Shown: positions 22,236 to 37,200 of the stretch, one piece after another
Layout: each line of letters starts with the position of its first letter
Position numbering within the stretch: the first letter of the stretch is position 1
Made by a program: the position numbers and the translations under genes
Source of the DNA: Eutrigla gurnardus
Taxonomy: Eukaryota; Chordata; Actinopteri; Perciformes; Triglidae
DNA length: 64,000 nt
Assembly: GCA_963514095.1 (NCBI GenBank)
Contig: OY741270.1
Coordinates: 28,791,058 to 28,855,057, forward strand
Direction: 5' to 3'
The notes under the pieces: model-generated
What the model saw: only the letters and a program-made list of their open reading frames with translations
Database searches by the model: none
Told to the model about the DNA's origin: nothing

Positions 22236-25200
22236 CCCAGATCAGTGACAGTTGTCATCGCAGCTGCCTGAATGCCGTTACGACTATGCTTTTCACATGG
22301 GAGAGAGAGGGGGATGTGACATGTATCAAAGGATCTCCAGCCAGGATTCGAACCTGAGGCTGCTGCATATATGCAGACATGGGTAAATGGCATGCACTCA
22401 AACCACTCAACCACCTGCCTGCCATGAATAAGCCTTTTTATGACTGTTTTGGACTCACTACACTCAGATTTTGATTGACACGCGATATAGAAGCATATGT
22501 TAGGACTTTTACATCATTTTTACAACATTTTATGAATTTTGTCGATTTTTCACTTTTTTTTCGACATGCTATAGTATGACTTTTTTTTTTCCTGAAAAAA
22601 TTGATCATGGCTTTTTATGGCTGTTTTGGACTCACTACACTGAGACTTGGTGCATCAAGCGATATGAGCGTTTTTTATGACTCTAACAATTTTAAATATT
22701 TTTTTATTAATATATTCTGACTGACTTTTTCGTGAATTTTCGACGTGCTATAGTATGACTTTTTTTTGGGGGTGGGGGGAATATGACTAAGCCTTTTTAT
22801 AACTATTTTGCACTCACTACACTCAGATTTTGATTGGCACGCGATATAGAAGCATATGTTAGGACTTTTACATCATTTTTACAACATTTTATGAATTTTG
22901 TCGATTTTTCACTTTTTTTTCGACATGCTATAGTATGACTTTTTTTTTTCCTGAAAAAATTGATCATGGCTTTTTATGGCTGTTTTGGACTCACTACACT
23001 GAGACTTGGTGCATCAAGCGATATGAGCGATTTTTATGACTCTTTAACAATTTTAAATATTTTTTTATGAATATATTCTGACTGACTTTTTAGTGAATTT
23101 TTGACATTTATGACCTTTTTTTAACAATATGATCAAGGCTTTTTTTTTTAAAGATTATTTTCTTGCATAGACACCTTTGTATTTAGCGGTGGATAGAGAG
23201 GAAACATGGGAGAGAGAGGGGGATGTGACATATATCAAAGGATGTCCAGCTGGGATTCGAACCTGAGGTTGCTGCATATATGCAGACATGGGTAAATGGC
23301 ATGCACTCTAACCACTCAACCACCTGCCTGCCATGAATAAGCCTTTTTATGACTGTTTCGGACTCACTACACTCAGATTTTGATTGACACGCGATATAGA
23401 AGCATATGTTAGGACTTTTACATCATTTTTACAACATTTTATGAATTTTGTAGATTTTTCACTTTTTTTTCGACATGCTATAGTATGACTTTTTTTTTCC
23501 TGAAAAAATTGATCATGGCTTTTTATGGCTGTTTTGGACTCACTACACTGAGACTTGGTGCATCAAGCGATATGAGCGATTTTTATGACTCTTTAACAAT
23601 TTTAAATATTTTTTTTATGAATATATTCTGACTGACTTTTTCGTGAATTTTCGACATGCTATAGTATGACTTTTTTTTTGGGGTGGGGGGAATATGACTT
23701 AGCCTTTTTATAACTATTTTGCACTCACTACACTCAGATTTTGATTGACACGCGATATAGAAGCATATGTTAGGACTTTTACATCATTTTTACAACATTT
23801 TATGAATTTTGTCGATTTTTCACTTTTTTTTCGACATGCTATAGTATGACTTTTTTTTTCCTGAAAAAATTGATCATGGCTTTTTATGGCTGTTTTGGAC
23901 TCACTACACTGAGACTTGGTGCATCAAGCGATATGAGCGATTTTTATGACTCTTTAACAATTTTAAATATTTTTTTATTAATATATTCTGACTGACTTTT
24001 TCGTGAATTTTTGACATGCTATAGCATGACCTTTTTTTAACAATATGATCAAGGCTTTTTTTTTTAAAGATTATTTTCTTGCATAGACACCTTTGTATTT
24101 AGCGTTGGATAGAGAGGAAACATGGGAGAGAGAGGGGGATGTGACATATATCAAAGGATATCCAGCTGGGATTCGAACCTGAGGTTGCTGCATATATGCA
24201 GACATGGGTAAATGGCATGCACTCAAACCACTCAACCACCTGCCTGCCATGAATAAGCCTTTTTATGACTGTTTTGGACTCACTACACTCAGATTTTGAT
24301 TGACACGCGATATAGAAGCATATGTTAGGACTTTTACATCATTTTTACAACATTTTATGAATTTTGTCGATTTTTCACTTTTTTTTCGACATGCTATAGT
24401 ATGACTTTTTTTTTCCTGAAAAAATTGATCATGGCTTTTTATGGCTGTTTTGGACTCACTACACTGAGACTTGGTGCATCAAGCGATATGAGCGATTTTT
24501 ATGACTCTTTAACAATTTTAAATATTTTTTTATTAATATATTCTGACTGACTTTTTCGTGAATTTTCGACGTGCTATAGTATGACTTTTTTTTTGGGGTG
24601 GGGGGAATATGACTTAGCCTTTTTATAACTATTTTGCACTCACTACACTCAGATTTTGATTGACACGCGATATAGAAGCATATGTTAGGACTTTTACATC
24701 ATTTTTACAACATTTTATGAATTTTGTCGATTTTTCACTTTTTTTTCGACATGCTATAGTATGACTTTTTTTTTCCTGAAAAAATTGATCATGGCTTTTT
24801 ATGGCTGTTTTGGACTCACTACACTGAGACTTGGTGCATCAAGCGATATGAGCGATTTTTATGACTCTTTAACAATTTTAAATATTTTTTTATTAATATA
24901 TTCTGACTGACTTTTTCGTGAATTTTTGACATGCTATAGCATGACCTTTTTTTAACAATATGATCAAGGCTTTTTTTTTTAAAGATTATTTTCTTGCATA
25001 GACACCTTTGTATTTAGCGTTGGATAGAGAGGAAACATGGGAGAGAGAGGGGGATGTGACATATATCAAAGGATATCCAGCTGGGATTCGAACCTGAGGT
25101 TGCTGCATATATGCAGACATGGGTAAATGGCATGCACTCAAACCACTCAACCACCTGCCTGCCATGAATAAGCCTTTTTATGACTGTTTTGGACTCACTA

Positions 25201-28200
25201 CACTCAGATTTTGATTGACACGCGATATAGAAGCATATGTTAGGACTTTTACATCATTTTTACAACATTTTATGAATTTTGTCGATTTTTCACTTTTTTT
25301 TCGACATGCTATAGTATGACTTTTTTTTTCCTGAAAAAATTGATCATGGCTTTTTATGGCTGTTTTGGACTCACTACACTGAGACTTGGTGCATCAAGCG
25401 ATATGAGCGATTTTTATGACTCTTTAACAATTTTAAATATTTTTTTATTAATATATTCTGACTGACTTTTTCGTGAATTTTCGACGTGCTATAGTATGAC
25501 TTTTTTTTTGGGGTGGGGGGAATATGACTTAGCCTTTTTATAACTATTTTGCACTCACTACACTCAGATTTTGATTGACACGCGATATAGAAGCATATGT
25601 TAGGACTTTTACATCATTTTTACAACATTTTATGAATTTTGTCGATTTTTCACTTTTTTTTCGACATGCTATAGTATGACTTTTTTTTTCCTGAAAAAAT
25701 TGATCATGGCTTTTTATGGCTGTTTTGGACTCACTACACTTAGACTTGGTGCATCAAGCGAGATGAGCGATTTTTATGACTCTTTAACAATTTTAAATAT
25801 TTTTTTATGAATATATTCTGACTGACTTTTTCGTGAATTTTCGACGTGCTATAGTATGACTTTTTTTTTGGGGTGGGGGGAATATGACTTAGCCTTTTTA
25901 TAACTATTTTGCACTCACTACACTCAGATTTTGATTGACACGCGATATAGAAGCATATGTTAGGACTTTTACATCATTTTTACAACATTTTATGAATTTT
26001 GTCGATTTTTCACTTTTTTTTCGACATGCTATAGTATGACTTTTTTTTTCCTGAAAAAATTGATCATGGCTTTTTATGGCTGTTTTGGACTCACTACACT
26101 GAGACTTGGTGCATCAAGCGATATGAGCGATTTTTATGACTCTTTAACAATTTTAAATATTTTTTTATTAATATATTCTGACTGACTTTTTCGTGAATTT
26201 TTGACATGCTATAGCATGACCTTTTTTTAACAATATGATCAAGGCTTTTTTTTTTAAAGATTATTTTCTTGCATAGACACCTTTGTATTTAGCGTTGGAT
26301 AGAGAGGAAACATGGGAGAGAGAGGGGGATGTGACATATATCAAAGGATGTCCAGCTGGGATTCGAACCTGAGGTTGCTGCATATATGCAGACATGGGTA
26401 AATGGCATGCACTCTAACCACTCAACCACCTGCCTGCCATGAATAAGCCTTTTTATGACTGTTTCGGACTCACTACACTCAGATTTTGATTGACACGCGA
26501 TATAGAAGCATATGTTAGGACTTTTACATCATTTTTACAACATTTTATGAATTTTGTCGATTTTTCACTTTTTTTTCGACATGCTATAGTGTGACTTTTT
26601 TTTTCCTGAAAAAATTGATCATGGCTTTTTATGGCTGTTTTGGACTCACTACACTGAGACTTGGTGCATCAAGCGAGATGAGCGATTTTTATGACTCTTT
26701 AACAATTTTAAATATTTTTTTATGAATATTTTCTGACTGACTTTTTCGTGAATTTTCGACGTGCTATAGTATGACTTTTTTTTTGGGGTGGGGGGAATAT
26801 GACTTAGCCTTTTTATAACTATTTTGCACTCACTACACTCAGATTTTGATTGACACGCGATATAGAAGCATATGTTAGGACTTTTACATCATTTTTACAA
26901 CATTTTATGAATTTTGTCGATTTTTCACTTTTTTTTCGACATGCTATAGTATGACTTTTTTTTCCTGAAAAAATTGATCATGGCTTTTTATGGCTGTTTT
27001 GGACTCACTACACTGAGACTTGGTGCATCAAGCGATATGAGCGATTTTTATGACTCTTTAACAATTTTAAATATTTTTTTATTAATATATTCTGACTGAC
27101 TTTTTCGTGAATTTTTGACATGCTATAGCATGACCTTTTTTTAACAATATGATCAAGGCTTTTTTTTTTTAAGATTATTTTCTTGCATAGACACCTTTGT
27201 ATTTAGCGTTGGATAGAGAGGAAACATGGGAGAGAGAGGGGGATGTGACATATATCAAAGGATGTCCAGCTGGGATTCGAACCTGAGGTTGCTGCATATA
27301 TGCAGACATGGGTAAATGGCATGCACTCTAACCACTCAACCACCTGCCTGCCATGAATAAGCCTTTTTATGACTGTTTCGGACTCACTACACTCAGATTT
27401 TGATTGACACGCGATATAGAAGCATATGTTAGGACTTTTACATCATTTTTACAACATTTTATGAATTTTGTCGATTTTTCACTTTTTTTTCGACATGCTA
27501 TAGTATGACTTTTTTTTTCCTGAAAAAATTGATCATGGCTTTTTATGGCTGTTTTGGACTCACTACACTGAGACTTGGTGCATCAAGTGATATGAGCGAT
27601 TTTTATGACTCTTTAACAATTTTAAATATTTTTTTATTAATATATTCTGACTGACTTTTTCGTGAATTTTCGACGTGCTATAGTATGACTTTTTTTTTGG
27701 GGTGGGGGGAATATGACTTAGCCTTTTTATAACTATTTTGCACTCACTACACTCAGATTTTGATTGACACGCGATATAGAAGCATATGTTAGGACTTTTA
27801 CATCATTTTTACAACATTTTATGAATTTTGTCGATTTTTCACTTTTTTTTCGACATGCTATAGTATGACTTTTTTTTTCCTGAAAAAATTGATCATGGCT
27901 TTTTATGGCTGTTTTGGACTCACTACACTGAGACTTGGTGCATCAAGCGAGATGAGCGATTTTTATGACTCTTTAACAATTTTAAATATTTTTTTATGAA
28001 TATATTCTGACTGACTTTTTCGTGAATTTTCGACGTGCTATAGTATGACTTTTTTTTTGGGGTGGGGGGAATATGACTTAGCCTTTTTATAACTATTTTG
28101 CACTCACTACACTCAGATTTTGATTGACACGCGATATAGAAGCATATGTTAGGACTTTTACATCATTTTTACAACATTTTATGAATTTTGTCGATTTTTC

Positions 28201-31200
28201 ACTTTTTTTTCGACATGCTATAGTATGACTTTTTTTTTCCTGAAAAAATTGATCATGGCTTTTTATGGCTGTTTTGGACTCACTACACTGAGACTTGGTG
28301 CATCAAGCGATATGAGCGATTTTTATGACTCTTTAACAATTTTAAATATTTTTTTATTAATATATTCTGACTGACTTTTTCGTGAATTTTCGACGTGCTA
28401 TAGTATGACTTTTTTTTTGGGGTGGGGGGAATATGACTAAGCCTTTTTATAACTATTTTGCACTCACTACACTCAGATTTTGATTGGCACGCGATATAGA
28501 AGCATATGTTAGGACTTTTACATCATTTTTACAACATTTTATGAATTTTGTCGATTTTTCCCTTTTTTTTCGACATGCTATAGTATGACTTTTTTTTTTC
28601 CTGAAAAAATTGATCATGGCTTTTTATGGCTGTTTTGGACTCACTACACTGAGACTTGGTGCATCAAGCGATATGAGCGATTTTTACGACTCTTTATGAA
28701 TTTTAAATATTTTTTTATTAATATATTCTGACTGACTTTTTAGTGAATTTTTGACATTTATGACCTTTTTTTAACAATATGATCAAGGCTTTTTTTTTAA
28801 AGATTATTTTCTTGCATAGACACCTTTGTATTTAGCGTTGGATAGAGAGGAAACATGGGAGAGAGAGGGGGATGTGACATATATCAAAGGATGTCCAGCT
28901 GGGATTCGAACCTGAGGTTGCTGCATATATGCAGACATGGGTAAATGGCATGCACTCTAACCACTCAACCACCTGCCTGCCATGAATAAGCCTTTTTATG
29001 ACTGTTTCGGACTCACTACACTCAGATTTTGATTGACACGCGATATAGAAGCATATGTTAGGACTTTTACATCATTTTTACAACATTTTATGAATTTTGT
29101 CGATTTTTCACTTTTTTTTCGACATGCTATAGTATGACTTTTTTTTTCCTGAAAAAATTGATCATGGCTTTTTATGGCTGTTTTGGACTCACTACACTGA
29201 GACTTGGTGCATCAAGCGATATGAGCGATTTTTATGACTCTTTAACAATTTTAAATATTTTTTTTATGAATATATTCTGACTGACTTTTTCGTGAATTTT
29301 CGACATGCTATAGTATGACTTTTTTTTTGGGGTGGGGGGAATATGACTTAGCCTTTTTCTGACTGTTTCGGACTCACTACACTCAGATTTTGATTGACAC
29401 GCGATATAGAAGCATATGTTAGGACTTTTACATCATTTTTACAACATTTTATGAATTTTGTCGATTTTTCACTTTTTTTTCGACATGCTATAGTATGACT
29501 TTTTTTTTCCTGAAAAAATTGATCATGGCTTTTTATGGCTGTTTTGGACTCACTACACTGAGACTTGGTGCATCAAGCGATATGAGCGATTTTTATGACT
29601 CTTTAACAATTTTAAATATTTTTTTTATGAATATATTCTGACTGACTTTTTCGTGAATTTTCGACATGCTATAGTATGACTTTTTTTTTGGGGTGGGGGG
29701 AATATGACTTAGCCTTTTTATAACTATTTTGCACTCACTACACTCAGATTTTGATTGACACGCGATATAGAAGCATATGTTAGGACTTTTACATCATTTT
29801 TACAACATTTTATGAATTTTGTCGATTTTTCACTTTTTTTTCGACATGCTATAGTATGACTTTTTTTTTCCTGAAAAAATTGATCATGGCTTTTTATGGC
29901 TGTTTTGGACTCACTACACTGAGACTTGGTGCATCAAGCGATATGAGCGATTTTTATGACTCTTTAACAATTTTAAATATTTTTTTATTAATATATTCTG
30001 ACTGACTTTTTCGTGAATTTTTGACATGCTATAGCATGACCTTTTTTTAACAATATGATCAAGGCTTTTTTTTTTTCAAGATTATTTTCTTGCATAGACA
30101 CCTTTGTATTTAGCGGTGGATAGAGAGGAAACATGGGAGAGAGAGGGGGATGTGACATATATCAAAGGATATCCAGCTGGGATTCGAACCTGAGGTTGCT
30201 GCATATATGCAGACATGGGTAAATGGCATGCACTCAAACCACTCAACCACCTGCCTGCCATGAATAAGCCTTTTTATGACTGTTTTGGACTCACTACACT
30301 CAGATTTTGATTGACACGCGATATAGAAGCATATGTTAGGACTTTTACATCATTTTTACAACATTTTATGAATTTTGTCGATTTTTCACTTTTTTTTCGA
30401 CATGCTATAGTATGACTTTTTTTTTCCTGAAAAAATTGATCATGGCTTTTTATGGCTGTTTTGGACTCACTACACTGAGACTTGGTGCATCAAGCGAGAT
30501 GAGCGATTTTTATGACTCTTTAACAATTTTAAATATTTTTTTATGAATATATTCTGACTGACTTTTTCGTGAATTTTCGACGTGCTATAGTATGACTTTT
30601 TTTTTGGGGTGGGGGGAATATGACTTAGCCTTTTTATAACTATTTTGCACTCACTACACTCAGATTTTGATTGACACGCGATATAGAAGCATATGTTAGG
30701 ACTTTTACATCATTTTTACAACATTTTATGAATTTTGTCGATTTTTCACTTTTTTTTCGACATGCTATAGTATGACTTTTTTTTTCCTGAAAAAATTGAT
30801 CATGGCTTTTTATGGCTGTTTTGGACTCACTACACTGAGACTTGGTGCATCAAGCGATATGAGCGATTTTTATGACTCTTTAACAATTTTAAATATTTTT
30901 TTATTAATATATTCTGACTGACTTTTTCGTGAATTTTTGACATGCTATAGCATGACCTTTTTTTAACAATATGATCAAGGCTTTTTTTTTTAAAGATTAT
31001 TTTCTTGCATAGACACCTTTGTATTTAGCGTTGGATAGAGAGGAAACATGGGAGAGAGAGGGGGATGTGACATATATCAAAGGATGTCCAGCTGGGATTC
31101 GAACCTGAGGTTGCTGCATATATGCAGACATGGGTAAATGGCATGCACTCTAACCACTCAACCACCTGCCTGCCATGAATAAGCCTTTTTATGACTGTTT

Positions 31201-34200
31201 CGGACTCACTACACTCAGATTTTGATTGACACGCGATATAGAAGCATATGTTAGGACTTTTACATCATTTTTACAACATTTTATGAATTTTGTCGATTTT
31301 TCACTTTTTTTTCGACATGCTATAGTGTGACTTTTTTTTTCCTGAAAAAATTGATCATGGCTTTTTATGGCTGTTTTGGACTCACTACACTGAGACTTGG
31401 TGCATCAAGCGAGATGAGCGATTTTTATGACTCTTTAACAATTTTAAATATTTTTTTATGAATATATTCTGACTGACTTTTTCGTGAATTTTCGACGTGC
31501 TATAGTATGACTTTTTTTTTGGGGTGGGGGGAATATGACTTAGCCTTTTTATAACTATTTTGCACTCACTACACTCAGATTTTGATTGACACGCGATATA
31601 GAAGCATATGTTAGGACTTTTACATCATTTTTACAACATTTTATGAATTTTGTCGATTTTTCACTTTTTTTTCGACATGCTATAGTATGACTTTTTTTTT
31701 CCTGAAAAAATTGATCATGGCTTTTTATGGCTGTTTTGGACTCACTACACTGAGACTTGGTGCATCAAGCGATATGAGCGATTTTTATGACTCTTTAACA
31801 ATTTTAAATATTTTTTTATTAATATATTCTGACTGACTTTTTCGTGAATTTTTGACATGCTATAGCATGACCTTTTTTTAACAATATGATCAAGGCTTTT
31901 TTTTTTAAAGATTATTTTCTTGCATAGACACCTTTGTATTTAGCGTTGGATAGAGAGGAAACATGGGAGAGAGAGGGGGATGTGACATATATCAAAGGAT
32001 GTCCAGCTGGGATTCGAACCTGAGGTTGCTGCATATATGCAGACATGGGTAAATGGCATGCACTCTAACCACTCAACCACCTGCCTGCCATGAATAAGCC
32101 TTTTTATGACTGTTTCGGACTCACTACACTCAGATTTTGATTGACACGCGATATAGAAGCATATGTTAGGACTTTTACATCATTTTTACAACATTTTATG
32201 AATTTTGTCGATTTTTCACTTTTTTTTCGACATGCTATAGTATGACTTTTTTTTTCCTGAAAAAATTGATCATGGCTTTTTATGGCTGTTTTGGACTCAC
32301 TACACTGAGACTTGGTGCATCAAGCGATATGAGCGATTTTTATGACTCTTTAACAATTTTAAATATTTTTTTATTAATATATTCTGACTGACTTTTTCGT
32401 GAATTTTCGACGTGCTATAGTATGACTTTTTTTTTGGGGTGGGGGGAATATGACTTAGCCTTTTTATAACTATTTTGCACTCACTACACTCAGATTTTGA
32501 TTGACACGCGATATAGAAGCATATGTTAGGACTTTTACATCATTTTTACAACATTTTATGAATTTTGTCGATTTTTCACTTTTTTTTCGACATGCTATAG
32601 TATGACTTTTTTTTTCCTGAAAAAATTGATCATGGCTTTTTATGGCTGTTTTGGACTCACTACACTGAGACTTGGTGCATCAAGCGATATGAGCGATTTT
32701 TATGACTCTTTAACAATTTTAAATATTTTTTTATTAATATATTCTGACTGACTTTTTCGTGAATTTTTGACATGCTATAGCATGACCTTTTTTTAACAAT
32801 ATGATCAAGGCTTTTTTTTTTTCAAGATTATTTTCTTGCATAGACACCTTTGTATTTAGCGGTGGATAGAGAGGAAACATGGGAGAGAGAGGGGGATGTG
32901 ACATATATCAAAGGATATCCAGCTGGGATTCGAACCTGAGGTTGCTGCATATATGCAGACATGGGTAAATGGCATGCACTCAAACCACTCAACCACCTGC
33001 CTGCCATGAATAAGCCTTTTTATGACTGTTTTGGACTCACTACACTCAGATTTTGATTGACACGCGATATAGAAGCATATGTTAGGACTTTTACATCATT
33101 TTTACAACATTTTATGAATTTTGTCGATTTTTCACTTTTTTTTCGACATGCTATAGTGTGACTTTTTTTTTCCTGAAAAAATTGATCATGGCTTTTTATG
33201 GCTGTTTTGGACTCACTACACTGAGACTTGGTGCATCAAGCGAGATGAGCGATTTTTATGACTCTTTAACAATTTTAAATATTTTTTTATGAATATATTC
33301 TGACTGACTTTTTCGTGAATTTTCGACGTGCTATAGTATGACTTTTTTTTTGGGGTGGGGGGAATATGACTTAGCCTTTTTATAACTATTTTGCACTCAC
33401 TACACTCAGATTTTGATTGACACGCGATATAGAAGCATATGTTAGGACTTTTACATCATTTTTACAACATTTTATGAATTTTGTCGATTTTTCACTTTTT
33501 TTTCGACATGCTATAGTATGACTTTTTTTTTCCTGAAAAAATTGATCATGGCTTTTTATGGCTGTTTTGGACTCACTACACTGAGACTTGGTGCATCAAG
33601 CGATATGAGCGATTTTTATGACTCTTTAACAATTTTAAATATTTTTTTATTAATATATTCTGACTGACTTTTTCGTGAATTTTTGACATGCTATAGCATG
33701 ACCTTTTTTTAACAATATGATCAAGGCTTTTTTTTTTAAAGATTATTTTCTTGCATAGACACCTTTGTATTTAGCGTTGGATAGAGAGGAAACATGGGAG
33801 AGAGAGGGGGATGTGACATATATCAAAGGATGTCCAGCTGGGATTCGAACCTGAGGTTGCTGCATATATGCAGACATGGGTAAATGGCATGCACTCTAAC
33901 CACTCAACCACCTGCCTGCCATGAATAAGCCTTTTTATGACTGTTTCGGACTCACTACACTCAGATTTTGATTGACACGCGATATAGAAGCATATGTTAG
34001 GACTTTTACATCATTTTTACAACATTTTATGAATTTTGTCGATTTTTCACTTTTTTTTCGACATGCTATAGTGTGACTTTTTTTTTCCTGAAAAAATTGA
34101 TCATGGCTTTTTATGGCTGTTTTGGACTCACTACACTGAGACTTGGTGCATCAAGCGAGATGAGCGATTTTTATGACTCTTTAACAATTTTAAATATTTT

Positions 34201-37200
34201 TTTATGAATATATTCTGACTGACTTTTTCGTGAATTTTCGACGTGCTATAGTATGACTTTTTTTTTGGGGTGGGGGGAATATGACTTAGCCTTTTTATAA
34301 CTATTTTGCACTCACTACACTCAGATTTTGATTGACACGCGATATAGAAGCATATGTTAGGACTTTTACATCATTTTTACAACATTTTATGAATTTTGTC
34401 GATTTTTCACTTTTTTTTCGACATGCTATAGTATGACTTTTTTTTTCCTGAAAAAATTGATCATGGCTTTTTATGGCTGTTTTGGACTCACTACACTGAG
34501 ACTTGGTGCATCAAGCGATATGAGCGATTTTTATGACTCTTTAACAATTTTAAATATTTTTTTATTAATATATTCTGACTGACTTTTTCGTGAATTTTTG
34601 ACATGCTATAGCATGACCTTTTTTTAACAATATGATCAAGGCTTTTTTTTTAAAGATTATTTTCTTGCATAGACACCTTTGTATTTAGCGTTGGATAGAG
34701 AGGAAACATGGGAGAGAGAGGGGGATGTGACATATATCAAAGGATGTCCAGCTGGGATTCGAACCTGAGGTTGCTGCATATATGCAGACATGGGTAAATG
34801 GCATGCACTCTAACCACTCAACCACCTGCCTGCCATGAATAAGCCTTTTTATGACTGTTTCGGACTCACTACACTCAGATTTTGATTGACACGCGATATA
34901 GAAGCATATGTTAGGACTTTTACATCATTTTTACAACATTTTATGAATTTTGTCGATTTTTCACTTTTTTTTCGACATGCTATAGTATGACTTTTTTTTT
35001 CCTGAAAAAATTGATCATGGCTTTTTATGGCTGTTTTGGACTCACTACACTGAGACTTGGTGCATCAAGCGATATGAGCGATTTTTATGACTCTTTAACA
35101 ATTTTAAATATTTTTTTATTAATATATTCTGACTGACTTTTTTGTGAATTTTCGACGTGCTATAGTATGACTTTTTTTTTGGGGTGGGGGGAATATGACT
35201 TAGCCTTTTTATAACTATTTTGCACTCACTACACTCAGATTTTGATTGACACGCGATATAGAAGCATATGTTAGGACTTTTACATCATTTTTACAACATT
35301 TTATGAATTTTGTCGATTTTTCACTTTTTTTTCGACATGCTATAGTATGACTTTTTTTTTCCTGAAAAAATTGATCATGGCTTTTTATGGCTGTTTTGGA
35401 CTCACTACACTGAGACTTGGTGCATCAAGCGAGATGAGCGATTTTTATGACTCTTTAACAATTTTAAATATTTTTTTATGAATATATTCTGACTGACTTT
35501 TTCGTGAATTTTCGACGTGCTATAGTATGACTTTTTTTTTGGGGTGGGGGGAATATGACTTAGCCTTTTTATAACTATTTTGCACTCACTACACTCAGAT
35601 TTTGATTGACACGCGATATAGAAGCATATGTTAGGACTTTTACATCATTTTTACAACATTTTATGAATTTTGTCGATTTTTCCCTTTTTTTTCGACATGC
35701 TATAGTATGACTTTTTTTTTTCCTGAAAAAATTGATCATGGCTTTTTATGGCTGTTTTGGACTCACTACACTGAGACTTGGTGCATCAAGCGATATGAGC
35801 GATTTTTATGACTCTTTAACAATTTTAAATATTTTTTTATTAATATATTCTGACTGACTTTTTAGTGAATTTTTGACATTTATGACCTTTTTTTAACAAT
35901 ATGATCAAGGCTTTTTTTTTTAAAGATTATTTTCTTGCATAGACACCTTTGTATTTAGCGTTGGATAGAGAGGAAACATGGGAGAGAGAGGGGGATGTGA
36001 CATATATCAAAGGATGTCCAGCTGGGATTCGAACCTGAGGTTGCTGCATATATGCAGACATGGGTAAATGGCATGCACTCTAACCACTCAACCACCTGCC
36101 TGCCATGAATAAGCCTTTTTATGACTGTTTCGGACTCACTACACTCAGATTTTGATTGACACGCGATATAGAAGCATATGTTAGGACTTTTACATCATTT
36201 TTACAACATTTTATGAATTTTGTCGATTTTTCACTTTTTTTTCGACATGCTATAGTATGACTTTTTTTTTCCTGAAAAAATTGATCATGGCTTTTTATGG
36301 CTGTTTTGGACTCACTACACTGAGACTTGGTGCATCAAGCGATATGAGCGATTTTTATGACTCTTTAACAATTTTAAATATTTTTTTTATGAATATATTC
36401 TGACTGACTTTTTCGTGAATTTTCGACATGCTATAGTATGACTTTTTTTTTGGGGTGGGGGGAATATGACTTAGCCTTTTTATAACTATTTTGCACTCAC
36501 TACACTCAGATTTTGATTGACACGCGATATAGAAGCATATGTTAGGACTTTTACATCATTTTTACAACATTTTATGAATTTTGTCGATTTTTCACTTTTT
36601 TTTCGACATGCTATAGTATGACTTTTTTTTTCCTGAAAAAATTGATCATGGCTTTTTATGGCTGTTTTGGACTCACTACACTGAGACTTGGTGCATCAAG
36701 CGATATGAGCGATTTTTATGACTCTTTAACAATTTTAAATATTTTTTTATTAATATATTCTGACTGACTTTTTCGTGAATTTTTGACATGCTATAGCATG
36801 ACCTTTTTTTAACAATATGATCAAGGCTTTTTTTTTTTCAAGATTATTTTCTTGCATAGACACCTTTGTATTTAGCGGTGGATAGAGAGGAAACATGGGA
36901 GAGAGAGGGGGATGTGACATATATCAAAGGATATCCAGCTGGGATTCGAACCTGAGGTTGCTGCATATATGCAGACATGGGTAAATGGCATGCACTCAAA
37001 CCACTCAACCACCTGCCTGCCATGAATAAGCCTTTTTATGACTGTTTTGGACTCACTACACTCAGATTTTGATTGACACGCGATATAGAAGCATATGTTA
37101 GGACTTTTACATCATTTTTACAACATTTTATGAATTTTGTCGATTTTTCACTTTTTTTTCGACATGCTATAGTGTGACTTTTTTTTTCCTGAAAAAATTG

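Noticed and set aside
23230..23340. Functional tRNA genes in the array
   Set aside because: A and B boxes are present but acceptor and anticodon stems do not form; the copies are tRNA-derived SINE heads.
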